A stretch of 35,031 bases of DNA from contig LRSR01004040.1 of assembly GCA_001579985.1 (NCBI GenBank), forward strand, positions 1 to 35,031, in the 5' to 3' direction. This DNA comes from Hypsibius dujardini (taxonomy: Eukaryota > Tardigrada > Eutardigrada > Parachela > Hypsibiidae). Below are positions 1-10,323 of the stretch, piece after piece. The translations under genes were made by a program, and so were the position numbers. The notes beneath the pieces are model-generated. The model searched no databases. It saw only the letters and a list, made by a program, of their open reading frames with translations, and was not told the DNA's origin. The first letter of the stretch is position 1, and each line of letters begins with the position of its first letter.

Positions 1-6
1 ACACGG

Positions 7-43
7 TGACGTCAACCCAGCGCACGTGTTGTTGCCCCGCCCC
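7..43. promoter_or_regulatory. Promoter-like cluster: CRE, E-box and GC box
   Basis: Three classical promoter elements lie within 37 bases: a perfect CRE palindrome TGACGTCA (7–14), an E-box CACGTG (23–28) and a GC box CCCCGCCCC (35–43). They sit about 1.4 kb upstream of the first coding exon of the ZYG11-like gene. A possible non-coding first exon ending at a GTGAGT donor (339) lies between. Calling this the promoter of that gene is inference; it could equally serve a gene to the left of the window. Confidence 0.4.
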
Positions 44-1476
44 GCGTCTGCTTCAATATTTGGCGAAATTAACTAATTGTGGCTCTAACTACGATCATCG
101 ATATTTGCTGAAGTGACGGCTTCAACTTCGACCACCAAGCATTTAGACTACGTTTTCGGTGTGCTCTGCTCCCACTCACACAAAGAACGATACGAGAGAT
201 TTCCAGATGGAGGCAGTTTTTGTGTGACTGTGTTGCGTAGTTTACCCCCACCGTAAAAAGTTGAAAGGTCGTGCTGTTTTCCTACCTTTTCGATTTCTCC
301 TTCATCCCTTCAAACTCATATTTCACTGATGGAAGGAGGTGAGTGTGTGTCTGGCCGCAGCTGCAAGGGAATTTATTTTTGAGGAGGCTATTGTTATTAA
401 TTTATTTCTTTTTGGGGAGGCCATTTTTTCGTGGGATATCACAAGTCAGCCAGGTTGTTTCCGTTATTTCCAATCATATCGGTGCGATTAGACACAGGGA
501 ATCCAGATGAAAAAAGGGATTTATTTGAGCTGGGGAAAATTGTCAGTTGGCAGAGACTGTCTAAACGGAAAAGGAAATGTAATGCTGTAATCAATTGATT
601 GACTGATTGGAATGAATTATGTGGCTGTTATTCGACAATCAGTCAATACTTCAATCAATCACCCATGCGCAACGAAAACAGAATCTACTAAGCTAGACTG
701 CCGTTGCTTGATTGTTCGTACTGCAATTTTTGACGGGTTTTCAATATTTTGTAAGTTACTTCAGAATCTTAAGGGGAATGTACATTTTGCGTTAATTCAT
801 TTCGAAAAATTTCATCATATACATGTAGATATATATAAATGAAATAAATGTAGTTAAACTAAAGATAAGTTAATAAAGGAAGTTTGTAATAACAGTAATT
901 TTAAGAAAAATAAGTTGTAATACATGTTTTTTGTTTGGGGGACGATTAACCGATAGAGCTTGGCCTTTTAATTTTTTTTCCAAAAAAATCTTAAATAATA
1001 AATATATTGAACTTAGTAATTATTATATAATAAAAATAAAGTGTAGTATTTACTTTGTGAGGGTTAATTGATGGCTAGTGGCCATTTTCAGTTGCCCAAA
1101 AACATCTTCGATCATGATTACGTCAATTTTGTGCCTGCTTGTCTGTTTCAGAAAACCAGGCTGACATGCTGAAATAATCCCGCGATGTTGCTGCGACGTT
1201 TTAACTGCATAGAGTCGGAATGCTGCTGCAGCCATTGATTCGCTGATTGCCTGGTTATTTCTTCACTTTATTGACTGAATGATTATCTGAATCCATTTCC
1301 AACCGGATGCATGCATTGATTGGCGGATTGCTGGCACTTGTTTCTCTTTCGGATGATTTTTTAACGGGATATACAGTTCACTGGAATTTCGTTTCACCGG
1401 ACGTGATATGCTGAGTGAAGTACTTTCGTACAACTATTGCTGCTGAGGAATATTTTGACGTATTTCCTTTTGTGCC
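44..1476. other. 5' flank of the ZYG11-like gene, no confident coding sequence
   Basis: The stretch is AT-rich, with no ORF that resembles a protein. A short ATG-led segment (329–338) followed by a good GTGAGT donor at 339 may be part of a 5' UTR exon, but its phase does not fit the next coding exon. Degenerate TTGA/TCAA tetranucleotide runs occur at about 590–660 and 1230–1330. Confidence 0.5.
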
Positions 1477-4400
1477 ATGATGGCGGGCGAAGGAGGAACG
1501 TCACGGTTGGTAGAGAGTCTTGTTTCAATCTCAACTTTAATAATTTTAACCAGCTTGTTAATTTGAAATATAATTCCAGGTTTCGTTATGTTTTAAATTA
1601 TTTGTTTAATTAATCCAAACAACATTAATTTAATTAAAATGCGGCACCTGGTTTTTTTATTCACATTTTTCTTTTTTAGATTATTTTTTTCAGCGATCTA
1701 ATCTACAGTTTAATTACATGAGTCTGATTTTTTTATTTACTTTAAATTATTTTGTAATGAAATAACGATTTTTTGGCATTTTAAAATTATTTCCTAAATT
1801 GATCTAGCAAAATCATATTCTAATTTAGTTTAAATTTTCTTCGTGATACAATACCAGATTTTTTATTATTTTCAAGATTGTCGTTCAGTTAATCGAAATG
1901 AAAAACAAACATTTGTTTTTATTTGTTTTGATTAAAAATATGGCACCCGACTTTATTGGTTTTTTAAATCATCTTTTTATTTCTTAAATTATTTTCTCAA
2001 TAATCTAAATAATACAAGCAATAACTACATGTACTTAAATTAGCTTTTGGTTTCCGAATTTAGTTAAAATGTGAATTTGATTTAAATTAAAATAAACCAC
2101 TCGGTTTTTTGGACGTTTCTTATCATTTTTTTAAAACAATGATCTAAACGACCGCAGTATTTGTAGGCTGGAGCACCGCATCCTCACGTTCGACGAATGG
2201 AAGACCAACGCTCCGCCGACTCTCGTGGAGAGTATCTGTGTGGCCTTCCTGCGCAATCTCCCCCACTTCACCGAAGTCCGCTTCGGGCTGCTGTACTTGA
2301 AACCGCACGTGCGCATACCAGTGGGGACGAGCGATGTGCTGCTGGAGATGTACGCCCGGATGCGACATCAGGTGGATTTCTCCCCATTTGCCGACCTTAA
2401 ACGCACAGCGGAAGCGGAGGATGATGGTAAGTCATTGTGATGTGCGATGCGGAATTTCGAGAAAGTAATTAGGCTGAGCAGATAGGCAGCCTGTGACAGG
2501 TAGACCAGAGGGTGTAATAACAGTCCCATAGACGTCATTGGGATGGTCCGACTACATCACGATAGACAGGGCAGACAGCCAAGATCGGAGACCGAATGGC
2601 AGACAGGGACTGCACGGCGTAAGAAAGTCAAAGGAACCTACAGACAAACGGACAGACAGACAGACAGACAGACAGACAGAAAAACAGGCAGACAGAGAGC
2701 CAGACAGTCAGTCAGGCAGACAGACAGATAAGACAGATAGAAAGACAGCCAGCCAGATAGTCAGACAGACACAGACAGACAGGCAGTGATGGGGTCTGTC
2801 TACGTGATGTCCGGAAATACATATTGATGTTTCATGTTCTGTATCGGGTCTTTATTGCAGCATTCATCAGTATTTTCTTCAATCCCAACGGCATCCAGCA
2901 GTCCCGCCTCCGGCGGGCCCGACTTGAAGATCTAAAACTCACCGCAGACGTCGTCAATTCATTGATCCGCTATCATCCCGATCTGGAGGAATTGAACGTC
3001 GCTGTGAACGACATGAATGGCTCGGTTGGTTGTTGCCGCATTCCTGTTTTTCCGTCTCTTCCCTTTCCCTCCCAGCAATGGTTTCTCTAATCGTGTTTCT
3101 CTTCCCGTGTGTGTGATATCTATTAGGTGGTCGAATCGATATCTGGCCTTGAGGGACGCCTATGCAAGCTCAGTTTCAGCAACTTCGACAACATCTTCGC
3201 TGACGAAATGCTGCGCTCCTTCCGGACGGATGAGCCGGAAATCGGGTCCCCGTATAAAAAACGCCAGTACATCATTAACGCGCCGAATCTGCTGACGCTA
3301 GGGGTGAAAAAGAAGACTAAGCACACGGCGGGGTTGTTTAGCACGCTGCTGAAGCCCATGACACGGCTACAGCATTTAGACCTGTCTGGTAGCGTGGTGG
3401 ATAATTTTACTTTCCTACTGGTAAGGATGCCGCGTTCCGTATGCTTGTAATTTTGCGTGTCTGCCTAGGGGTTTATCCATTTTCCGTCTGTCTGTTCCTG
3501 TATATCTGTTTGCCCGTTTTTTCTTTTTTGTCTATCTGCCTGCCTGCCTGTCTGTGTGTCGATCTGTCAGTATGTGTGCCCGTCTATCTGCGTGTCTGTC
3601 TGCCTGTTTTCAGTTGTCTGTCTGTTTGTAGTTGTCTCTGTATGTGTCTCTCTGTATGTCTGTATGTGTCTTGTCTGCTTCTGTTTTATCTGTCTGTCTT
3701 GTTATTCGATCTGATCTATCGGGTACGTGTGTGTCATATTGCCGTTATATTGTGAATTTCTCGTCTTGTAATGAACTTGTTTTCTGCCACAACAGGGAAC
3801 GTTACAGAAAACGCTAGTCTCACTATGTCTGCATGGAGTCAAGATAACCAACGCAGACTTCAAGATAATCACGACACTGAAGCGCCTAAAGTATGAGACC
3901 GAATCCATGCTCTGTATTTTCAGTTTTACCACTTTCGTTTAAGCGTTACCGTTTTTTTGATTGATTTTAGATATCTGGATATCTCACAAACTGAAATCCT
4001 GACTGACCAAACGCCAGACTGCTTGCGCATCCTCAATGACGGTCTTCCTGAGCTCGAATACCTCGATATTTCGTACACCTGCTTATGTGATCCCATTTAT
4101 GGAGTGACCACGTAAGAAATAGGGAGTTTGTTGGTCTCGGCTTGCATCTTTTCTCTCTATGTCTCCATGTCTGTCTGTTTATCTCTCTGTCTACCTTGTC
4201 TGTATCGATGTGTCTTTCTATCTTTATGTTCTTTTTCAGTCTGTCTGTCTATCTACGTATCTGTCTTTCCGTTCGTCCCTGTCTGTGTGGTCGTCTCTGT
4301 CTGCCTTATCTCTGTCTGTTTGCCTGTCTGCATGTCGGTTTACATATCTATCTTTATGTCTGTCTGTTCGCTCTTCTTTTCGCCTGTGTTTGTGTATCTC

Positions 4401-7400
4401 TCTGACTATCTGCGGTATTGATAATAATACTAATGCCGCTCTGTTTCAGGATTGACGCAAAGAATCGTGATTGTATTCCCAGCTCCATTGAGGGTAAGCA
4501 TTGACTATTGTGACTCCATTGTTCCGCCGAAACGAAGCTTAGAAGTAATTCGGATTCTTTCAGGCCTTCGTGGAAGGAAGAAGCCTCTGGAGTTTCTTGG
4601 ATTATTCCAGTGTCGTAACGGAGCCTGTCAGTGGAATTCAATTCCGGCGCTGCGGGTATGTTTTATTTTTGCGTGCTTCCTGGGCGGTACACCCTTGGAA
4701 CGTGTGTGAACTGACCTTTCCTTTCCCCACTCAGGTGTCCGGTGATGCTAACGAAAGCCAAATCGTGACGAGTCTTCAAATCTACATGTTCCGAGCGCGT
4801 TACCTGCATAAGGCGTTGAACGATGCATATCGACTGCTTCGCTACGAGACCTGCCATCGATCCCAATTCATCCTGAAGGTTTGCACATTTCTCATTTCTC
4901 ATTTCTCATTTGTTTGTTGCCTTGACTGGGGTAAATTTATGACGCAATTGTCTTATTTTGATGTAGTTGATACTGGACGCGATGTTTATGTACCCGAAAT
5001 CGATGCGCATCCAGATTGCCGGAAGTGCAGCGCTTTTCTACGTTGTTCGGAACGACGGGCAAAACCGCTCCCCGAAAATGGATAGCTACATGCGACGTCA
5101 AGTGATCAGAGCGATCGTCACGGCGATGGGAAATAATCTTAACGAGCAAACTGTAAACAATGATTATGTGGCAGGCAGACCGGTAGACAAATAGACAGAC
5201 AGACATAGACAGACAGAAAGACGAGGAGACAGGGAGACAGACTCTAACAGACAACCAACCAACCAAGCAGACAGACAGCCAAACGAAGACGCAGACATAG
5301 GCAGTTACGAATTTCCTGTATTGATGATGTAATTTGGTTGATTACAGATGCTCCGGAATGGTTGTTTAACAATCTGCCAGTTCCACATACCCAACGAAGT
5401 GATGTTCCTCTACAAGGACGTCGTTACGGTCCTTCTGAAGATGCTGCGCATCGCCATGCTGGATGAGTTCCTCCTGCGGATAGGCGTGCTGTTGCTCAAC
5501 AGTTTAGCCTGTCAGGTGGAGAATGAGCACAAGATGATGGTGGGCGAGATGAAGGCCGTGGAGACTATGATTGACATTATCGGTAATGGAACGACCGGAA
5601 TTTCCATCCCTAGAGGGAATGGCCTGATCAAGTGCTGTATTGTGCCGTCTGTAATATTTTTTCCTGCCGGCTGTATAGAGGCGCGGCTACGGGATAACAG
5701 TTGTGATGAAGTGATGGAGGTCTCGTGGAGCATGATGTGGAATGTCACGGTAAGAACGGAGGGGTACCGATACTACTATTACTGGTTGCAAAAACTGATC
5801 AACCAAAAAAAGCTAAACGAAAGCTAAACGTTTTCTGTAGATTTTCACTTCATTTAATTTACTTTTTAATTTAATTTTTGAGAAGTTGAAAGATTTTAAG
5901 CTGCGGAAACTGGTTTAAGTTTTGCTCTTTGGTTTTGCCATCCCTAGCGACTACTAACTACATGTTTTTGTGATCGGGGGGGGGAGCGGGACTTAATTTC
6001 TGGTCTAGTAGTAAATGGAATTCTGTAATGCAGGATGAAACGCCAAAAAATTGTGAACGCTTCCTGGACAAGAGTGGAATGGATCTCTTCCTACGGTGCT
6101 TAAAAGTGAGTGCCCACTGTGTGTCTCTCTGTTTCTTTCTTTGTCGTTGGCTTTCCGGGCAGTGCATTTTGCCGCAAAATTGTTGACCATGACCGGCGTT
6201 TCTCCTCATTTATTCTAGCAATTCCCGGATAAGGGTGAGCTGTTACGTAACATGATGGGATTGTTGGGGAATGTGGCAGAGGTCCAAAATCTGCGGTGTA
6301 AATTGCTCGTCGGGCAGTACATCAAAGTATTCAGGTATTGTATTTATATATCGCGAACGAATGGTTTCCGGCCTAGACAAGCTGGGTCTAATCGTTTTGT
6401 GTGTGGCTTATCATCACGTGTACATGTGATCATTGTGACGACATCTACAATGGGTGCATGATAGATCGGTAGTTAAAACAGCCAAAGACAGATAAATTGG
6501 CAGTCAGATATGCAAGAGGTAGACAAGCAGACAGAGATAGACAGACCATCAGACAGACAGAGAGACCGACAGAGAGTCAGACAGTCGTTGTGTCTCATTA
6601 TGCTATTGCAAATATTAGAATAATTTATATAAATTGTTAATTTTTTAGTAAACTTTGGTGAATTTAAATTCACTTTTTTAAATTCAAACGCTTTATTTGA
6701 ACCTCAACGGTGTTTGACTCTATGTATTTGTCATTCCAGTCAACTATTAGACAGCACCAGTGACGGCATCGAGGTGAGCTACAATGCCTGTGGCGTCCTG
6801 GCGCATGTGTGCTCCGACGGACCGACTGTCTGGCTGATTGACTCCCCGACTTACGAGGAGATTCAAAACAAAATGATCGACGCCATCAATCGGTGGCCGA
6901 TGCGCTCGAAGAGGAATATCAATTATAGGTTCGTGAAAAATAAGACAGGTTTAAGGAATACTCGTGTTGGTTGTAATTCCTTTTATTTTATTTTTACATT
7001 CGTTACATCTTATTTATTGTTCAGGAGTTTTGAGCCGATACTACGTTTAATACCGGCATCAGCCTCTCCCGCCTCTCAACACTGGGCGTGTTGGGCGTTG
7101 GCTAACTTGACGCGCGTTTACCGTGAGTCTAGGATTGTGTTTTGTCATTATGGGCTGTGACGATCCACGAACAGCTCTTTCTCTGTCCTTTTCAGCGGAA
7201 AAATACTGTCCTTTGCTGGAAAAGGAGCGAGGACTCATTCGACTGCAGCCGGTGATCAATGATGAGATTGCCGCGCGGATCGATACGAAAAAACTTGTCC
7301 AGCGGGTCATGCAGCACCATGCTAGGTGTGTTTCGGACTTTGCAGCGGCACTGCTTGTATGGAACATAGTGAAATATGTCTCTCTCTCTCTTAGGTTTAA

Positions 7401-7962
7401 CGAGAGAATTCCTTATGATACATGGTCGGACGCGGAAATGGATGTCAGGTTAGCCTCTATGGATCTATCTTTCTCTCTCTCTCTTATGCAATTAATTGCA
7501 GGCCTACCTGCCTGCCTGTATATCTTTGTGTCTAGTTGACGGTCTGTCTGCTTACATTTATTTCTGCGTGTTTGTCTATCTGGCTGGCTATCTGGTTTTC
7601 TGTCTGTCTGTATGTGTGCCTGTTTGGTTGATTGTCTCTGCCTAGCTCTCTGATTGACTGTCTGTCTGTGTGTCTAGGTGACTGCCTGCCTGCTCACCTG
7701 TATCTTTGCGTATCTGTCTGTTTGGCTTTGGTCGTCTGTTTCTGTCCGTCCATCCATTTGTCCGTCTGCTTACCTCTGTCGTCGTCTTTGTTCTGTCTTT
7801 GCCTGTCTCTGTCTCGGTATTTCTGATTGTTGCCTGCCTGTTGTCCGTCTTTGTTTCTTACCTACACTTGCTGTTTTGACATTTTTTTGTACTGATCGCA
7901 TGAACAGAAATCCTTCTTTACCTTCCAATAGTGACGTTGACATCGAGATGGACACAGACTGA
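1477..7962 (+). CDS. ZYG11: ZYG11/ZER1-family substrate receptor of CUL2 ubiquitin ligase
   Basis: Nineteen coding exons, 825 codons: 1477–1505, 2158–2426, 2861–3024, 3127–3420, 3796–3890, 3971–4111, 4450–4493, 4564–4655, 4735–4878, 4967–5152, 5348–5582, 5679–5749, 6034–6105, 6219–6334, 6740–6928, 7025–7122, 7196–7325, 7395–7448, 7908–7962. All phases agree. Leucine-rich repeats span about residues 118–335 (LEDLKLTADVV, LQHLDLSGSVV, LKYLDISQTEI). An ARM-like region follows, with family blocks MLRNGCLTICQFHIP (~487), MMGLLGNVAEV (~624), IEVSYNACGV (~661) and INYRSFEPILRL (~710), and the ZYG11-like tail ending MDTD. Known members link Elongin B/C–CUL2 to substrates with N-terminal glycine degrons. 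Vertebrate members are about 745–765 residues. The start ATG has an in-frame TGA upstream. The first exon and the acceptor of exon 2 (2157 or 2166) are inferred from phase. ZYG11 is favoured over ZER1, not proven. Confidence 0.93.
2640..2788. repeat. (CAGA)n tract in ZYG11 intron 2
   Basis: Degenerate CAGA tetranucleotides, including a long perfect GACA run near 2650–2680. Spurious ORFs reading DRQT repeats come from this tract. Confidence 0.9.
3484..3712. repeat. (TCTG)n tract in ZYG11 intron 4
   Basis: Degenerate TCTG/CTGC tetranucleotides, the reverse complement of the CAGA tract in intron 2. Together they flank exons 3 and 4. Confidence 0.88.
4164..4420. repeat. (TCTG)n tract in ZYG11 intron 6
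   Basis: Degenerate TCTG/TCTA repeats fill most of the 338-bp intron and give spurious Cys/Leu/Ser ORFs in all three plus frames. Confidence 0.88.
5176..5292. repeat. (CAGA)n tract in ZYG11 intron 10
   Basis: CAGA-type tetranucleotides with interruptions occupy most of the 195-bp intron, in the opposite orientation to the tract of intron 6. Confidence 0.85.
5806..5960. repeat. Possible copy of an ACTAAA-rich dispersed repeat in ZYG11 intron 12
   Basis: The segment has AAGCTAAACG repeats followed by TTTTGCCATCCCTAG. The reverse complement of that second motif (AGGGATGGCAAAAC) starts the ACTAAA-rich repeat at about 25046. This suggests a shared interspersed family; the alignment is by eye. 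Confidence 0.4.
6496..6590. repeat. (CAGA)n tract in ZYG11 intron 14
   Basis: Interrupted CAGA tetranucleotides within the 405-bp intron. Confidence 0.85.
7504..7860. repeat. (TCTG)n tract in ZYG11 intron 18
   Basis: A long degenerate TCTG/CCTG array fills most of the last intron of the ZYG11-like gene. Confidence 0.87.
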
Positions 7963-8410
7963 ACACGCTTCAGTATTCGATCGATGCCGGCCGCGTCTTC
8001 ATCATCTGCCTCTCTTCTGTGGATCCCTGTGTTGTTGTACATAGTAGTTGAACTCATTAACGTTTGATATCTTAACTTGAAAAGAATTTATGTGTTCCCG
8101 GCTGAACGCTCCCCTCTCCCCAGAGGTTTCCTCGATTGCAATGGGGATTCAAGCTGCTTGTGGGGCGGAGTGGTGCGGGTTGACGCTGTCGCCTCTCATC
8201 TCGCGCTCTCTTCTGATGTGTGCGCGCCGATAGTCTCCATATAGTATATTTAGGTTCTATAGAATTTTATCTCCCAAGTCTTGATTTTAAGCAGACATAT
8301 GGAACAATGAGTCCTTTTTTTACTTTGAAGACTGCTTCGCAGTACTGAGTTTACGGCTTGACATGAAACAGGCAAACGACAGAAGAACAAAGGACGGCAA
8401 AATGATTTGT
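7963..8410. other. Convergent 3' region of ZYG11 and MZT1
   Basis: The 448-base gap separates the stop codons of two convergent genes and must hold both 3' UTRs. I see no perfect AATAAA on the plus strand and no ORF worth reporting. Confidence 0.5.
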
Positions 8411-9047
8411 TTAGGAACTGCGATTATTACTGCGAGAACGTTTCACGAAATCGGCAAGCATCCTCGCCGGAATCCCATCTTGCAGCAGCTGGATGGCCAG
8501 CCCCAACTGCTCTTCGGTTAGTCCTGTGCGTAGCATATCTGATAATTCCTTCGAGGCTGAAGCAAGGGAAAAAGTTCGGTCAGATCAGCGCCACCTAGCG
8601 GCGTCAAGCACAGAACTAGCGGTTAATTGATTGTCGACTGACAGAATTGACGTGCAAAGAGGAAAGTCTGCAGCTGATTGATCGACTGACTTGACATTTA
8701 AATTAAGGGAGCAAGGGCCAGTTGATTGACCGATTGCTTGTTGTGAAATAATCTACTGATCTGGCAATCGATTGATTTGTTGATTGACTCAAAACTAAAA
8801 AATTTCTCGGTTGATTAATGCTTTTTCACAATATGTTCTAGTGGATTCAACCAAAGTACGAACAAAGATGTGTATTAATCCCAACTCAGCAGTGGTTACC
8901 TTTTAGCGGATCAGTATGAGAAGTTTCGGAATGCCCGAAAATGGCTGTGGAAGCGCTCCCGTTGACTTTCTGCACGTCCGAACGCTTGGACGTCCCGTTC
9001 AGCTGGTTTGACGAAGAACGGGGAATGCTGGATTTTTCAGGCACCAT
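8411..9047 (-). CDS. MZT1: MOZART1-like gamma-tubulin complex subunit
   Basis: Two exons on the minus strand, 9047–8900 and 8556–8411, joined in phase 1, give 97 residues. The C-terminal half carries the MOZART1 fold: KELSDMLRTGLTEEQLGLA followed by LLQDGIPARMLADFVKR. This parallels vertebrate MZT1 (ISRILNTGL…LCEQGINPEAL…VIKELR). MZT1 intercalates with the N-terminal regions of gamma-tubulin complex proteins and helps recruit the ring complex to centrosomes or other nucleation sites. The first ~48 residues are Ser/Asn-rich and look disordered; vertebrate MZT1 is only about 82 residues, so this is a longer tail. The ATG is in a good context (ACCATGG). The donor is GTAACC and the acceptor CTTCAG. 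The gene is convergent with ZYG11 and divergent from the Ser-rich gene at 10324. Confidence 0.85.
8620..8830. repeat. (TTGA)n-type degenerate repeat in the MZT1 intron
   Basis: Repeated TTGATTGATC/TGACTGAC units fill much of the 343-bp MZT1 intron (8557–8899). Similar runs occur at about 10010–10090, 28777–28830 and 33310–33370. Confidence 0.7.
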
Positions 9048-10323
9048 GGTAGGAATAGTTGCTAATCGACTTGCAAATCGACGAAAGCGAAATAAACGGC
9101 GTCGTCATAAGGAATTTAGGCGTTGAGTGAGAACGTCAGTTGCATGTGCAGTGCGCACAGGACGCACAGCAAAGATGTGTGCGCTTCGGTAGAAAAACGA
9201 ATGAATTTTTTTTTCTATTTTGCATGGCCAAATGCGAAACTGTGACTGTTTTTTCCGGGTCATGGGTATTAACAGCAAGTGCAACATCCAGAAAAGAAAC
9301 GCAGAACAAAATGAACATGGAATTCTAATATTAATTGCATGTGCAGTGCGCACGCGCAGAGCCGCAGGTGCATTTTCGGAAAAATGTAGAAATCAGTAGA
9401 TTCACAAAACGTTCTCCCTTTAGCAGCCATACGTTGTCTCTAAAGTAACATCCAGTAGAAAATGTTAAATGACTTCACCTGTTTCTTTTCAAACAGACTC
9501 ACACATGACAGCTGCTTCGTGGACTAGAAATCAATCTTTTATTTCGTAGTCTCTCCCTGTGGAAATAATTGTTTTCTACATGGACCGTTGCCTTGTTGAT
9601 TTTCTTTGCACAATTTTCGCGGAATTTCTTTTGATTTTTCCGTTGCGGTTTTCATGCGTTTCCCGTTTCCGGATGCACTTTATTTCTGTGGAATGAAATT
9701 GATTAAACTCTGAAAAATTGAGGAGTCGGGATATTTGTTTTCGGGAGTTTTCACTTTTCGGAGTATTTTGTCCCGACCAGGTCTGTCTGCCAGTGTCTGG
9801 GATAAAAAATCCAGTATTCCTTGTCAAGAAGCTGTTTTGGTGTTGTTCCGTTGATTTTCCGATCTATCTGCAATATTTTATAATCCACCAAGGTATTTGA
9901 CACTTTAAAATGCGAGAAATCGGTTGAGAAAGATTTTGTGGTTGCTCTTCGGAAACCATTGTTTTGTCCGCTGAATAGCGGGTATTTGTGGATTCTGATG
10001 CGTTTTGTTTGATTGTTTGATTGCTTTATTTGATTACTTTGGCGTTATTCGATGCGTCTCTGGTTGGTTCGCTTGATTGGGCGATTGAATTGGGGTTCCA
10101 ATGTTATTTTTTGTAATATTTGTTCAGCGTCACACACAAAAGACGTTTAGTTGACTTTTTAATGCAGTCCATAGTTTCCCTTCAAAATTGAGAACATTTT
10201 TCTCGAGATAGCTAATTCGATTGAGTGCAGTAACTGAAGCCTTTGGTTTATATGTTTGCAGACGTTCACCGGATTACCCCACCATTCCAACTGTTACCAG
10301 TCGTCCTGTAGGCTGCACGCGAG
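9048..10323. other. Divergent intergenic region between MZT1 and the Ser-rich gene
   Basis: The 1.3-kb region is AT-rich and presumably holds both promoters and the 5' UTRs. A 19-base direct repeat lies at 9140–9158 and 9335–9353. The acceptor at 10260 (TTTGCAG) just before the coding start at 10324 shows that the Ser-rich gene has at least one upstream non-coding exon here. No convincing ORF is present. Confidence 0.5.
9140..9353. repeat. Pair of identical 19-base direct repeats containing palindrome GTGCGCAC
   Basis: The sequence TTGCATGTGCAGTGCGCAC occurs exactly at 9140–9158 and 9335–9353, 195 bases apart, about 100–300 bases upstream of the MZT1 start. The second copy continues into GCGCAGA and resembles an NRF1-type GCGC-rich site. 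Confidence 0.6.

Noticed and set aside
3441-4455. Several ~90–105 codon ORFs rich in Cys, Leu, Val and Ser
   Set aside because: They are translations of TCTG tracts in ZYG11 introns 4 and 6. The same happens at 7632–7962, 30433–30707 and 33658–33996.
4570-5085. 171-codon ORF crossing ZYG11 exons 8–10
   Set aside because: It reads through two introns and leaves the ARM-repeat frame. The spliced frame matches family blocks on both sides.
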